In this document: piece by piece, positions 15,389 to 23,692 of the stretch
How the letters are laid out: the number at the start of each line of letters is the position of its first letter
Numbering within the stretch: position 1 is the stretch's first letter
Origin: a virus
Length of the DNA stretch: 29,758 nt
Reading direction: 5' to 3' (one strand)
IMG/VR virus record: IMGVR_UViG_3300020455_000069
Location: 1 to 29,758 of that record
Notes under the pieces: model-generated
Seen by the model: the letters and a program-made list of their open reading frames with translations, nothing else
What the model was told of the DNA's origin: nothing
Database searches by the model: none
Translations under genes and position numbers: made by a program

Positions 15389-15404
15389 AAATCTAATGTT
15401 ATAG

Positions 15405-18356
15405 ATGGCGAATATCAGAAAGAGTTTTAATTTTCGTGCAGGTGTTCAAGTTGATGAAGACAACTTCGTAGTAGATTCGCTTGGGAAAGTTGGAATCGGC
15501 ACTACGGTTCCTGAACAATTCTTAGATGTCAGAGGGAGATCTAAGATTGTTGGATTGTTAACTGTAACGAGTATAGAGACTGAAAATATTAAATCTGTTG
15601 GAATAGCAACATTTAATAAAATAGAAGTTGGTAATGCAATAATAGCAAATGCAGAGACAGGAGACTTAACTGCTACTAAATTTGTTGGTGATGGATCTTC
15701 ACTTACTGGGATGTCAGAATCACAGTGGGTTGATATTGATGTTGGTTTAGGATTTACAAGTATATACAATACTGGATTTGTTGGTATATCTACTAGCGAT
15801 CCAAGATTTACATTGCAGATTGGTGGAAATAATGCTTTAGGTAGTTTCCAAAATGGTGTTGGTATAAACTCTGCTGGTGGTATTGTTGCTACTGGTGTTG
15901 TAACAGCAACCACATTCAAGGGAAATCTTGAGGGTAATGTAACTGGTGATATTACTGGTAATTTAAGAGGATCTACTTTAAATGTTACTGGTGTATCTAC
16001 ACTTGGAGTATCAACATTTACTGGTGATGTAAGTTTTGGTTCTAACGCATTGTTTGGTGATAATGATAGAGCAATCTTCGGAGGTGAATCAGATTTACAA
16101 ATATATCATTCGGGAGCAAGCAGTTTTATAGAAGATACTGGAACAGGTAATTTAGTTCTAATAGCAAGTCGTCTTGATATTCAAGATACTTCTGGTAATG
16201 AATTATTATTAGCAGAAGGTGGGCAATATATAAAATTGAATTATGGTGCTACTGAAAGAATAAGGACAAGTACCACTGGTGTTACTGTTAATGGTGTTGT
16301 TGATGCAGCAGAATTTGATGGTGATGTTATTGCTGGTATTGCAACCATATCTACTAGATTAGATCTTGGTACTCTGAATCTTGGATTGGGAACTGCCACT
16401 CCACAGAGTCCTATTCATGTATCTAATGTTGGTCTTTCATCTATTTTAGTAGAAAGTGGTGGTCAAGAATCGGTTGTTACTGTTGCTAGAGGATTAAATA
16501 CAGACCAAAATTCTGGTACTATTAGATTTGGTAAGCAGAGTGCTACAGTTCCATATAGTAATGATAATTCATTAGATATTATTAATAATGATATTGGTAA
16601 TCTTAATTTCTACTTAGAAGGTGGTACTCCTGGTATTGGTACAGGTGATTTCCATTGGTTAAGGAGAAGGAATTTTAGTCGTTTGATGACACTTACTTAT
16701 GGAGGTAAATTAGGAATTGGTCTTACAAATCCTACCGATACCTTACATGTGGATGGTACTTCTTATGTTACTGGTAGTTCTGTTGTTGGATCAAATCTTG
16801 TTGTTAATAACAATGCAACTGTTACTGGAAACTTAAATGTTTCTGGATCATTTACTCCTGAATCCATAGCAACTAATTTAACTGGTAATGTTAATGCTCA
16901 AAGTGGTATATCTACATTTAATACACTTAATGTATCTGATACTATAACTTCAGCATATGTTGGTATTGGTACTACTGTACCAAATATCCCTCTTTCTATT
17001 AATGAAGATAGTGATAAGAGATTTTTTGTTAATACTAGAGGTAGAATCGGTGTCGGAACAGATTATATTAATGATGACATACATTTGAATGTTGCTGGTA
17101 GAGCATGGATGACTGCGATTGGTATTGGTACTACCAATCCATCTTCAGCAGTTGATTTCCGTTATGCTGGATGGGATACTGATGGTACTGGTGGTACAGG
17201 ATCATTCTTATTACCACCAAAGGTTAATTTAACTGAAAGAGGACAATTAACTAATCTTAGTGAAGGTGCTTTCATCTACAACACAACCAATAATAGGTTG
17301 GAAGTTTATTCTGGTTCTACACTTGCTTGGACAGCAGTAGGAAGTGGTGGAGGTGGTGGTGCAGGTGCAATGAATGATCTATCTGACGTTGATACTGCTA
17401 CAACTGCACCACAGAATAATCAAGTATTGAAATGGGTTGCTGCAAGCAGTAAGTGGGAACCTGCTGATGATCTATCTGGCGGTGGTAGTGGTAGTGGATT
17501 CTTTAAACAAGTAACCAATAATAATACTATTGGTATTGGTACTACTGCTAATGTTTCTGTTGGTCCAACCGCTATCAGTTACTCAACATTGGGTGCTGGT
17601 GTTGCTGGATTAACTGTTCATGGTGGTCTTGCTATTGCTGATGGTGTAATTGAAGCACCAGCAGGTGAGAATAAGATACCTTCACTCTATGCAAACTTGG
17701 CAGCATTACCTAATGCAGGAACATATCATGGTATGTTTGCTCACGTTCATTCTGAAGGAAAGGGATATTTTGCACACGCTGGTAATTGGTTAGAATTAGT
17801 CAATAAAGATACCAGTGGTAATGTATCATTAGGTGGTGATTTAGATGTAGTAGGCAATTTGGAAGTTGGAACAGGTTCAACAACATATACCAATGGATTA
17901 ATTGTCAGTAAGCAAGGTGCAGAGTTCCAAGGTGTTGTTACTGCTTCATCCTTCAGTGGTGAGACTCTTAAGAGTAGAGCATATGTTCATGGAACTACAG
18001 GTAGTCTAGCGGTTAATGCTACTGGTGGTCTTAGTATTACAGGACATAAATCATACGCTTTGTTGAATGTAGGTGTCTCTACAGCAGCATGGGTAAGACT
18101 ATATACTGATAGTGATAGTCGTGGTGATGATGCTGGTCGTAGTATTGGCGAAGATCCATCACCAGGTAGTGGAGTGATTGCTGATATTGTTACTACAGGA
18201 TTCTCAACTTCACAAGTTGTTTCTCCTGGAACTATTGGATTTAATAATGATGCTTCACCAAGTCAGACGATCTATGTATCAGTCAAAAACATGGGAATAC
18301 AGACACAACCCGTGACAGTTAACTTACAAATTCTACAACTAGAATCAAACTCATAA
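15405..18356 (+). CDS. GIGT-repeat virion structural/fibre protein (983 aa)
   Basis: Starts MANIRKSFNFRAGVQVDEDN, an opening I know from T4-like cyanophage structural proteins. At least six degenerate repeats carry the core 'GIGTxxP...hV': VGIGTTVPEQFLDVRG, LGLGTATPQSPIHV, LGIGLTNPTDTLHVDG, VGIGTTVPNIPLSI, IGVGTDYINDDIHLNVAG, IGIGTTNPSSAVDF. Between them are TGxVTATTF and GNVTGDITG shaft-like strands. This fits a trimeric fibre of beta-prism and beta-helix segments. A Gly-rich hinge (VGSGGGGGAGAMND, about residues 645-658) separates the C-terminal beta domains. No S74 domain is present. The leader lacks a Shine-Dalgarno. The next gene starts six bases after the stop. Confidence 0.8.
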   Translation: MANIRKSFNFRAGVQVDEDNFVVDSLGKVGIGTTVPEQFLDVRGRSKIVGLLTVTSIETENIKSVGIATFNKIEVGNAIIANAETGDLTATKFVGDGSSLTGMSESQWVDIDVGLGFTSIYNTGFVGISTSDPRFTLQIGGNNALGSFQNGVGINSAGGIVATGVVTATTFKGNLEGNVTGDITGNLRGSTLNVTGVSTLGVSTFTGDVSFGSNALFGDNDRAIFGGESDLQIYHSGASSFIEDTGTGNLVLIASRLDIQDTSGNELLLAEGGQYIKLNYGATERIRTSTTGVTVNGVVDAAEFDGDVIAGIATISTRLDLGTLNLGLGTATPQSPIHVSNVGLSSILVESGGQESVVTVARGLNTDQNSGTIRFGKQSATVPYSNDNSLDIINNDIGNLNFYLEGGTPGIGTGDFHWLRRRNFSRLMTLTYGGKLGIGLTNPTDTLHVDGTSYVTGSSVVGSNLVVNNNATVTGNLNVSGSFTPESIATNLTGNVNAQSGISTFNTLNVSDTITSAYVGIGTTVPNIPLSINEDSDKRFFVNTRGRIGVGTDYINDDIHLNVAGRAWMTAIGIGTTNPSSAVDFRYAGWDTDGTGGTGSFLLPPKVNLTERGQLTNLSEGAFIYNTTNNRLEVYSGSTLAWTAVGSGGGGGAGAMNDLSDVDTATTAPQNNQVLKWVAASSKWEPADDLSGGGSGSGFFKQVTNNNTIGIGTTANVSVGPTAISYSTLGAGVAGLTVHGGLAIADGVIEAPAGENKIPSLYANLAALPNAGTYHGMFAHVHSEGKGYFAHAGNWLELVNKDTSGNVSLGGDLDVVGNLEVGTGSTTYTNGLIVSKQGAEFQGVVTASSFSGETLKSRAYVHGTTGSLAVNATGGLSITGHKSYALLNVGVSTAAWVRLYTDSDSRGDDAGRSIGEDPSPGSGVIADIVTTGFSTSQVVSPGTIGFNNDASPSQTIYVSVKNMGIQTQPVTVNLQILQLESNS

Positions 18357-18362
18357 GAAAAA

Positions 18363-19862
18363 ATGGCAATTACAACGACAACTATCTACGCTGCTGCGGG
18401 ATATGCAAGAACTGATGTTATTAATCAGATAGAAAGTGCTTTCAACTGGTTGGGTTTTAATGCTGGACCTGTGAGTGGCATGGTAACAATGCAATCGGGA
18501 ACAAGTGGTGGTGGTACGGTATCAGGAGATTATCTCAACTCCACACTTTACAATTTATCTCAAAAATCTACAAGTGGTAGTGGAACTGGTGCAACATTTG
18601 ATGTTTATAGAAGTAGTGGAAATGTCAATAAGGTAAGACCAAATAGACCTGGATCTGGTTATGCACAAAATGATACAGTTACCATAGATGCTGCTGATAT
18701 GGGTACTGGTGCTGCTGATTTAATTGTGACTGTACAAGTTGATGGTAATGCGTCACCTACTGCTTATGGATCTGCTACAACATTGTTCCATAAAGAAAAC
18801 GCAGTAGGAACTACATATCCTTATGGAGTTACAAGACATACTGTTGGTGTAGGTAAAACTTATGGTGATACTTATAGAGCATATAAAGTAACAAGTGATA
18901 CTAGACTTCAGGTAAGAACTGGATCTAGTTTTAGTCCTTTTAAAACAGCAGGTCAATATGAGAATTATGGTGGATATTATATCTCACCTGGTTTTAGAGG
19001 AGATCATGTTTTTGATATGGTATATAATAATGATACTGATAAATTAAAAGTTGATTCTGCTGTACAACAAGCAGGTAGTTGGGATTCTAGAACCATTCAG
19101 GATTTGGCATTTGCTTCTTCTAGTACATATCCATTACAATTAAATGTTTTCAGATCTGCAATAGATACTAAATTTGCAGTATTATCATTTAGAGAAGGAA
19201 CAAAACCAGCAACAACTCTTGAAGATAATACATATTTCACTTGGTTTGTTCATAACTATGAATCATCTTTATTTGATTTGGATTACTTCTTTCAAGGTGG
19301 AATAACTTGGATATATCCTGATATTGCTACTGGTTATGAGGAATTACATTGGAACTCATATTATGGAGATACGGGTAGTTATAACTACCAGAGGGGTTCT
19401 CAGAGATCAGCAGAAGCAGGATTCTCACCCTCTAGTGATTCTCAATCAAAGAATTTCAAGGAAACTATTTACAGTTCAAACGCATCAACAGATGATATAG
19501 GTGAAAGTTCTGGTTTTCCAAGAACAGTTGGTTGTTACTATAGAGATAATACATATGATGTTCAAAATAGAAGTGGTAATGGTGCTAGTGCAACAAGCGT
19601 AGGATATAAAGAATTAGAAGATGCAACTAATTACAATGCAGTTATTAAAGGACTACCAATAAATGCGATGTATGCACCTGTTCCATATTATATACCAGAT
19701 GATTTTGCAGTAGTTCAATTTGATTATGCAAGTCCTGGTGCTAATATACAACAGGGTGATACAATTACTATCAGTGGTTCTGAGAAATGGACTGTAATTA
19801 CTGGTTCTTATACCCAAACAACTAGAACTCGTGGTGTTTTATTCTGTGCGAGGACAACTTAA
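18363..19862 (+). CDS. Virion structural protein (499 aa)
   Basis: Begins MAITTTTIYAAAGYARTDVI right after the GIGT fibre gene and ends sharing the A of TAATG with the following gene. The protein is rich in Tyr, Ser and Gly with beta-like stretches (TGATFDVYRSSG, VNKVRPNRPGSGYAQNDTVT), a central aromatic domain (YYISPGFRGDHVFDMVYNN, TYFTWFVHNYESSLFDLDYF) and a C-terminal GDTITISGSEKWTVI sandwich. I recall this protein type as a conserved structural component of T4-like cyanophages, without an assigned part. No enzyme motif is seen. A baseplate or fibre position is a guess from linkage. Confidence 0.65.
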   Translation: MAITTTTIYAAAGYARTDVINQIESAFNWLGFNAGPVSGMVTMQSGTSGGGTVSGDYLNSTLYNLSQKSTSGSGTGATFDVYRSSGNVNKVRPNRPGSGYAQNDTVTIDAADMGTGAADLIVTVQVDGNASPTAYGSATTLFHKENAVGTTYPYGVTRHTVGVGKTYGDTYRAYKVTSDTRLQVRTGSSFSPFKTAGQYENYGGYYISPGFRGDHVFDMVYNNDTDKLKVDSAVQQAGSWDSRTIQDLAFASSSTYPLQLNVFRSAIDTKFAVLSFREGTKPATTLEDNTYFTWFVHNYESSLFDLDYFFQGGITWIYPDIATGYEELHWNSYYGDTGSYNYQRGSQRSAEAGFSPSSDSQSKNFKETIYSSNASTDDIGESSGFPRTVGCYYRDNTYDVQNRSGNGASATSVGYKELEDATNYNAVIKGLPINAMYAPVPYYIPDDFAVVQFDYASPGANIQQGDTITISGSEKWTVITGSYTQTTRTRGVLFCARTT

Positions 19863-20110
19863 TGGCAAATTATACTGCTGCTCAATTTAGCATATCTACT
19901 GCTACTCTTGATGGGTGGAATGATTCAAAACAATTTACTGTTCAATCGACTGCTGCTTTTACTATTCAAGAAACTGGTGCAGTCAATTTAACACCAAACT
20001 TTACACCATCTGATCTTACTATAAGCATCACCCCTAATGGTGGTGTTCGTGGGTGGAAGAGAGGAAATAGACCTAATGATGGTCTAATGTTCCCTAGAGG
20101 TAATTATTAG
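19862..20110 (+). CDS. Small virion-associated protein (82 aa)
   Basis: Starts by TAATG overlap with the 499-aa gene. It begins MANYTAAQFSISTATLDGWN, is rich in Thr, Ser and Asn, and ends GVRGWKRGNRPNDGLMFPRG, a basic tail. Predicted beta content and coupling to the structural gene suggest a partner or capping subunit. It is the last gene of the late region; a terminator follows about 90 bases later. Family unknown. Confidence 0.6.
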   Translation: MANYTAAQFSISTATLDGWNDSKQFTVQSTAAFTIQETGAVNLTPNFTPSDLTISITPNGGVRGWKRGNRPNDGLMFPRGNY

Positions 20111-20130
20111 TCAAAATATGAGTCTGTATA

Positions 20131-20166
20131 GATACCTTTGTATCGTTGCAAGGGATCTTCTATAAT
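20131..20166 (+). promoter_or_regulatory. Orphan sigma70-type promoter with inverted repeat at -35
   Basis: TTGTAT (20138-20143), a 17-base spacer and TATAAT (20161-20166) make a good promoter. Transcription would begin near 20173, but an intrinsic terminator ends at 20221 and no ORF fits between. GATAC (20131-20135) and GTATC (20140-20144) form an inverted repeat over the -35, a possible operator. Confidence 0.55.
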
Positions 20167-20172
20167 ACTTTA

Positions 20173-20221
20173 AGGCAACCAGTGGGAAAACTGGCACAAA
20201 ACCCCCTCAAGGGGGTTTTTT
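20173..20221 (+). ncRNA. Candidate very short RNA (about 50 bases, two hairpins)
   Basis: Between the promoter at 20138-20166 and the terminator lies room for a transcript of about 50 bases. It contains a small hairpin, CCAGT (20179-20183) with ACTGG (20190-20194) around a 6-base loop, then the terminator hairpin. It codes for nothing. It could be a regulatory RNA, or the hairpin may simply be part of a compound terminator; part of the sequence (ACTGGCACA then CCCC) recurs at 29374-29389. Confidence 0.35.
20198..20221 (+). terminator. Intrinsic terminator of the late region
   Basis: AAAACCCCC (20198-20206), loop TCAA, GGGGG (20211-20215) then six T form a classic Rho-independent terminator. 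The T-run leads directly into the extended -10 of the next promoter. Confidence 0.85.
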
Positions 20222-20223
20222 AA

Positions 20224-20232
20224 TGCTATAAT
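20224..20232 (+). promoter_or_regulatory. Extended -10 promoter (TGCTATAAT) for helicase operon
   Basis: TG-C-TATAAT lies three bases after the terminator T-run. The -35 position falls in the terminator hairpin and has no consensus, so the TGn extension probably compensates. The transcript start is near 20239, some 19 bases before the helicase ATG. Confidence 0.65.
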
Positions 20233-20257
20233 ATATCCATACAATCAAAGAGCATAG

Positions 20258-21436
20258 ATGCAATTACGTCCTCATCAGGAAAAAGCATTGGAAGCACTAG
20301 CAAGACATTCTAAGGGACAAGTCATCGTACCTACAGGTGGTGGTAAGACTCTTATTGCTATTCAGGATGCTATTAGAGAATTTGATAAGGGTTGGAAGAC
20401 TATTGTTGTAGTTGCTCCACGACTCCTATTAGCAGAGCAATTATGTTCTGAGTATATGGAAGTGATAAGAGAGAAATACAAATACGTTCAGGTAATGCAC
20501 GTTCATAGTGGTGATACAAAGCACTTCAGCACAACTAAACCAGTAGAAATTGCTGAGTGGTGTAAGTTTAGTAAAGGTAGAAAGATCATCTTTACAACAT
20601 ATCATTCACTCCATAGAATACAAGAGAGTTATGCTCATGTTGATACAATATACTTTGATGAAGCACACAATTCAGTTAGGAAGAACTTTATCCCATCAGT
20701 AGAGTATTTCTCAATGTATGCTGAGAGGTCTTACTTCTTTACTGCAACACCAAAGCATAGTTTAACACCATTCAAGGTGGGTATGAATGAACCTGATATA
20801 TTTGGTCAGGTTATTTGTAATGTACCAGCACCTAAGTTAGTGGATGAGGGTTATATCCTACCACCAAAGGTGAAAGTATATAAGAGTGACATAAGACAGA
20901 AGGATGAAATTACATTTGATGTAGAATGTAATCAGATCATGGATAATATTGATGACCACAATACTAAGAAGATCCTAGTATGTGCTAAATCTACTAAGCA
21001 GATCACAGGATTAGTATCCTATGATAAGTTCCTTGACGAACTGGCATGGAGAGGTTATACTTGCATGTATATTACATCCAAGACTGGTGCAGTCATTGAT
21101 GGTGAGAAAGTAACCAGAGATGAGTTCTTTAATGTACTGAGTGCATGGGGTCAAGATCCTGATAAGAAGTTTGTTGTCTTACATCACAGTATCCTAGCAG
21201 AAGGGATCAACGTAAAAGGACTTGAAGCAGTCTTATTCTTAAGATCTATGGATTACATTGGCATTAGTCAAACAATCGGTAGAGTGATCCGTAAGGGTGG
21301 CAAAGATAAGACTCATGGATTAGTATGTATTCCTGTGTATTCTAAGGTTGGTATTTCAACTGCAAGAAAAGTACAGGCAGTAGTTGATACTGTGTTTGAG
21401 AGAGGCGAACCAGCAATTAGTGTGGTAAGAAAATGA
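20258..21436 (+). CDS. SF2 DEAD/DEAH-type helicase (392 aa)
   Basis: Shows the superfamily 2 helicase motifs in order: LRPHQEKALEAL (Q-like region), Walker A PTGGGKT (25-31), VVAPRLLLAEQ (Ia), DEAH (about 134-137), TATP (about 162-165, motif III), and QTIGRVIRKGGKDKT (about 338-352, motif VI). ATP-driven unwinding or translocation on nucleic acid is expected. The layout resembles T4 UvsW-type and other phage repair or recombination helicases, but length and sequence do not let me assign uvsW. It is the first gene after an extended -10 promoter. Its stop overlaps the next start (ATGA). The short leader lacks a clear Shine-Dalgarno. Confidence 0.85.
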   Translation: MQLRPHQEKALEALARHSKGQVIVPTGGGKTLIAIQDAIREFDKGWKTIVVVAPRLLLAEQLCSEYMEVIREKYKYVQVMHVHSGDTKHFSTTKPVEIAEWCKFSKGRKIIFTTYHSLHRIQESYAHVDTIYFDEAHNSVRKNFIPSVEYFSMYAERSYFFTATPKHSLTPFKVGMNEPDIFGQVICNVPAPKLVDEGYILPPKVKVYKSDIRQKDEITFDVECNQIMDNIDDHNTKKILVCAKSTKQITGLVSYDKFLDELAWRGYTCMYITSKTGAVIDGEKVTRDEFFNVLSAWGQDPDKKFVVLHHSILAEGINVKGLEAVLFLRSMDYIGISQTIGRVIRKGGKDKTHGLVCIPVYSKVGISTARKVQAVVDTVFERGEPAISVVRK

Positions 21437-21678
21437 GTAGAAGAATCCATGAAGATGAATACATGTCCAGTGACATCTGGAAGTATAATGTTGATGAACC
21501 AGAGTATAAGAGAGGTTCAAGGCATAATAAGATAGGGATGTGGATTATGTTCATATTCTATGGTATTGTGCTTGTACAGGTAATCCATGCTATGATGGTA
21601 TTACCATTCTTTCCTATTCCTTTTGCAATACTATTAGGATTAGGTTTTATAGTTTATGTGGCATGGAGGGCAACATGA
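21433..21678 (+). CDS. Two-TM small membrane protein (81 aa)
   Basis: Overlaps the helicase stop by 4 bases (ATGA). A charged N-terminal third (RRIHEDEYMSSDIWKYNVDE) is followed by two hydrophobic segments, roughly residues 34-54 (IGMWIMFIFYGIVLVQVIHA) and 58-77 (PFFPIPFAILLGLGFIVYVA), and ends WRAT. It would sit in the inner membrane with a cytoplasmic N-terminal part. Function is unknown. A holin is possible from size, but holins rarely sit in helicase operons, so I do not call it one. Confidence 0.65.
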   Translation: MSRRIHEDEYMSSDIWKYNVDEPEYKRGSRHNKIGMWIMFIFYGIVLVQVIHAMMVLPFFPIPFAILLGLGFIVYVAWRAT

Positions 21679-21938
21679 AGGACTGGTTAAACTTAAATGA
21701 AAATACTCCTTGGATTAAAGGATATGAGGATAAGCACTCAAATCCTGTATTCAAGCATTGTAAGAATCCTGATAAGTGGGAAGTGAAAGATAGTAGGTTT
21801 ATTATGTTTCGTTATGGTGAAGGTGGTGCAATAGACATCAAAATTAGAGAGAACAATACTGATTTTAAACATGACATAAACATTACTGTTGATGATGATG
21901 GTAAGTTGAAGGCAATAGTATCAGAACAAACAAAATGA
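21675..21938 (+). CDS. Hypothetical acidic protein (87 aa)
   Basis: I choose ATG 21675, which overlaps the previous stop as ATGA. A longer reading from 21540 would translate bases belonging to the membrane protein and gives an implausible Cys-rich leader. The protein (MKDWLNLNENTPWIKGYEDK, FIMFRYGEGGAIDIKIREN, DINITVDDDGKLKAIV) looks like a small mixed alpha-beta domain. Its last four bases overlap the methyltransferase start. Function unknown. Confidence 0.65.
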   Translation: MKDWLNLNENTPWIKGYEDKHSNPVFKHCKNPDKWEVKDSRFIMFRYGEGGAIDIKIRENNTDFKHDINITVDDDGKLKAIVSEQTK

Positions 21939-22897
21939 GAGATTTAATACTATTTGGAGATTGTAGGGATACTCTCAAAGAGTTTGATGAGAAGGCGAGG
22001 ATGTGTGTTACATCTCCACCTTATTATGGTTTAAGAAACTATGGAGGGGAGGATTGTCAGATAGGGTTAGAAGAATCTCCAGAAGAGTATATTCAAAAAT
22101 TAGTAGAAGTATTCCGAGAGGTGCGTAAAAATCTAACAGAAGATGGAACATTGTGGTTAAACATTGGTGACAGTTATTATAACTATAGACCTGGAAAAGG
22201 GCAAGCATTAAATAAACAATCTGTATCAAATACTAAGCAGGATTTACCAGACAAGTGTGCAAGGAGAGGTAATAAGTTAGAAGGACTAAAGGAAAAGGAT
22301 CTCATTGGTATTCCTTGGATGCTTGCGTTTGCATTGAGAGCAGATGGATGGTATTTGAGGCAGGATATTATATGGCATAAACCTAATCCAATGCCTGAGA
22401 GTGTGAGAGATAGATGTACCAAGGCACATGAGTATATCTTCCTGTTGAGTAAGAATAAGAAGTATTTCTATGACAATGAAGCAATAAAGGAACCAGCAAA
22501 GGACTGGGGAACCAGAGATAGAAGTAAAGGTAAGTATCATAATGAAGGAACAGGACTACAACCACATTCAGGTCTTTCTAAATCATATCCAACTAAGAAT
22601 AAGAGAAGTGTATGGTCAGTGACTAATAAACCATACAGAGGGTCACACTTTGCAGTATTCCCACCCGACTTGATTGAACCATGTATCAAGGCAGGGAGTG
22701 AGGAAGGTGACATTGTGTTAGATCCATTCATGGGTAGTGGAACCACTGCTATGGTGGCAAAATCACTAGGTAGAGACTACATTGGATGTGAGTTACATGA
22801 AGACTATGGTAATCTAATTCAGAAGAGATTGAATGAATACCGTCCAGTTAAAGAAGTGTCACAAGAACCTAGCATAAACATCCTAGATATTGTATAA
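21935..22897 (+). CDS. Solitary DNA methyltransferase, beta-class order (320 aa)
   Basis: Catalytic motif IV reads TSPPYYGLRNYG (T26-S-P-P-Y30) and the SAM-binding motif I DPFMGSGTTAMVA (about 263-275), with RDYIGCELHEDY after it. Motif IV before motif I is the order of beta-class amino-methyltransferases. SPPY is more typical of N4-cytosine enzymes, although some adenine enzymes carry it. A variable target-recognition stretch lies between (about 150-240; PNPMPESVRDR, NEGTGLQPHSG). No restriction partner is adjacent, so it probably protects phage DNA or marks it for regulation. ATGA overlap couples it to the gene before. Base specificity cannot be read from sequence. Confidence 0.8.
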   Translation: MRDLILFGDCRDTLKEFDEKARMCVTSPPYYGLRNYGGEDCQIGLEESPEEYIQKLVEVFREVRKNLTEDGTLWLNIGDSYYNYRPGKGQALNKQSVSNTKQDLPDKCARRGNKLEGLKEKDLIGIPWMLAFALRADGWYLRQDIIWHKPNPMPESVRDRCTKAHEYIFLLSKNKKYFYDNEAIKEPAKDWGTRDRSKGKYHNEGTGLQPHSGLSKSYPTKNKRSVWSVTNKPYRGSHFAVFPPDLIEPCIKAGSEEGDIVLDPFMGSGTTAMVAKSLGRDYIGCELHEDYGNLIQKRLNEYRPVKEVSQEPSINILDIV

Positions 22898-22898
22898 T
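22893..22898 (+). promoter_or_regulatory. Possible -10 element (TATAAT)
   Basis: TATAAT overlaps the methyltransferase stop and lies 23 bases before the 46-aa gene. There is no convincing -35 and no TGn extension, so it is only a weak candidate. Confidence 0.3.
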
Positions 22899-22921
22899 AC
22901 TAATAGTTAAAAAGGTTACTA

Positions 22922-23062
22922 ATGAAGTGTGAAGTTAAACTCTATGTTGCTGGATCAACCTTTACTGAAGAAGTTCAGGCAAGAAACTATGCTGAAGCAA
23001 AACAGGTAGCACTCGCAAGAAATCCTAATGCTAGAGTAGTGAGTGTTAATGCAAAATTCTAA
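22922..23062 (+). CDS. Conserved cyanophage-type microprotein (46 aa)
   Basis: A 46-aa frame starting at ATG 22922: MKCEVKLYVAGSTFTEEVQA, then RNYAEAKQVALARNPNARVV and a short tail. I recognise the pattern 'VKLYVAG..F.E.V.ARNY.dA..vAl.RNP.ArVvs' as a small protein conserved in cyanophages and marine picocyanobacteria. It should fold as strand-helix-strand. An AGG-containing stretch lies about 8 bases upstream. The following gene overlaps its last 14 bases. Function unknown. Confidence 0.7.
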   Translation: MKCEVKLYVAGSTFTEEVQARNYAEAKQVALARNPNARVVSVNAKF

Positions 23063-23258
23063 TTATCAAACTTTCTATAAGGAAGAGATAAAGAATAAGA
23101 CTGGTTATGTTACCAAAGATGGTACATGGGCAGCAGTATCAACTATGGATGGTGGTAAAAAACTTGCCATCATCCATAATGGTGAGTGGGTACATACTTG
23201 CAGAAATTATGATTCTGCTAGATCATACATACTAAAAGAAAGTAGGAAATGTAAATGA
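23049..23258 (+). CDS. Hypothetical protein (69 aa)
   Basis: ATG at 23049 is preferred to GTG at 23043. The protein has a small domain of beta strands (TGYVTKDGTWAAVSTMDGGK, KLAIIHNGEWVHTC) and a C-terminal helix (DSARSYILKESRK). Aromatic residues and GG turns suggest a compact sheet, perhaps binding nucleic acid, but no family is recognised. It overlaps the 46-aa gene at the front and shares ATGA with the next gene. Confidence 0.55.
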   Translation: MQNSNYQTFYKEEIKNKTGYVTKDGTWAAVSTMDGGKKLAIIHNGEWVHTCRNYDSARSYILKESRKCK

Positions 23259-23560
23259 CTGATCTTGAAAAATGGGATCGTGGTAGGACTCTATTGTTAG
23301 AGTCATTGTATAAACCAGATAGCAAACTTCGTGGTTGTGCATACAATCAAGGGTGTTATGATGAGATGATTGCATTGAGAGATCATGTAGTTGATTTGGT
23401 TAGGTCAATGGATAATCCCCATGCTCCACCAACTAAAATACCATTTGGTAAGAAGAATAATTTTGTAACTCCTACAGTTACAACTCCAGCAGGTGAGATA
23501 AGTGAAACTTTAATGAGTGGAGCATTGGGTGATTATTATGCAGATAAAAGAGAGTATTAG
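23255..23560 (+). CDS. Hypothetical protein (101 aa)
   Basis: Starts by ATGA overlap. Helical N-terminal part (MTDLEKWDRGRTLLLESLYK, EMIALRDHVVDLVRSM) followed by a Pro-rich linker (NPHAPPTKIPFGKKN) and a Thr-rich tail ending ALGDYYADKREY. There are two cysteines near residues 28 and 34 (GCAYNQGCYDEM). No enzyme signature. It ends a short operon; 132 noncoding bases follow. Confidence 0.55.
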   Translation: MTDLEKWDRGRTLLLESLYKPDSKLRGCAYNQGCYDEMIALRDHVVDLVRSMDNPHAPPTKIPFGKKNNFVTPTVTTPAGEISETLMSGALGDYYADKREY

Positions 23561-23617
23561 ATATACTAATAGGCATAAATTTTTGTAAATTGTATTTGAT
23601 GATACGAACACATTTTC

Positions 23618-23625
23618 CATAAATA
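23618..23625 (+). promoter_or_regulatory. Late-box-like CATAAATA upstream of the CX3C microprotein
   Basis: CATAAATA fits the NATAAATA pattern but lies 68 bases before the 52-aa ORF, farther than the boxes of the fibre genes. It may be chance in AT-rich DNA. Apart from this, 23561-23692 shows only an AT-rich leader with GGAG before the ORF. Confidence 0.3.
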
Positions 23626-23692
23626 ATGATAGAATTAGGGATAACAAGATGATCTAAATCTCTTCGTTATTGTAGTTTATTTGGAGACAATT

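Noticed and set aside
15446-15919. 157-codon ORF on the - strand within the GIGT fibre gene
   Set aside because: Its Val/Pro/Thr-rich translation mirrors the repeat codons of the + strand fibre; no promoter or ribosome site on the - strand.
15480-17600. Repeated GGT/ATT-rich strings that could suggest a tandem DNA repeat or CRISPR
   Set aside because: The repeats are degenerate at the DNA level, vary in spacing and encode the GIGTxxP fibre motif.
20258-21436. Assignment of the helicase as uvsW
   Set aside because: Motifs are shared by many SF2 helicases, and the protein is shorter than T4 UvsW; symbol left empty.
21540-21674. Upstream extension of the 87-aa protein
   Set aside because: These bases code for the two-TM protein in another frame and give a Cys-rich leader; ATG 21675 with ATGA overlap is better.
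21433-21678. Holin call for the two-TM protein
   Set aside because: Only size and two membrane segments support it; the neighbours are helicase and methyltransferase genes, not lysis genes.
22008-22746. Several - strand ORFs opposite the TSPPY methyltransferase
   Set aside because: Mutually overlapping shadows of a clear methyltransferase frame.
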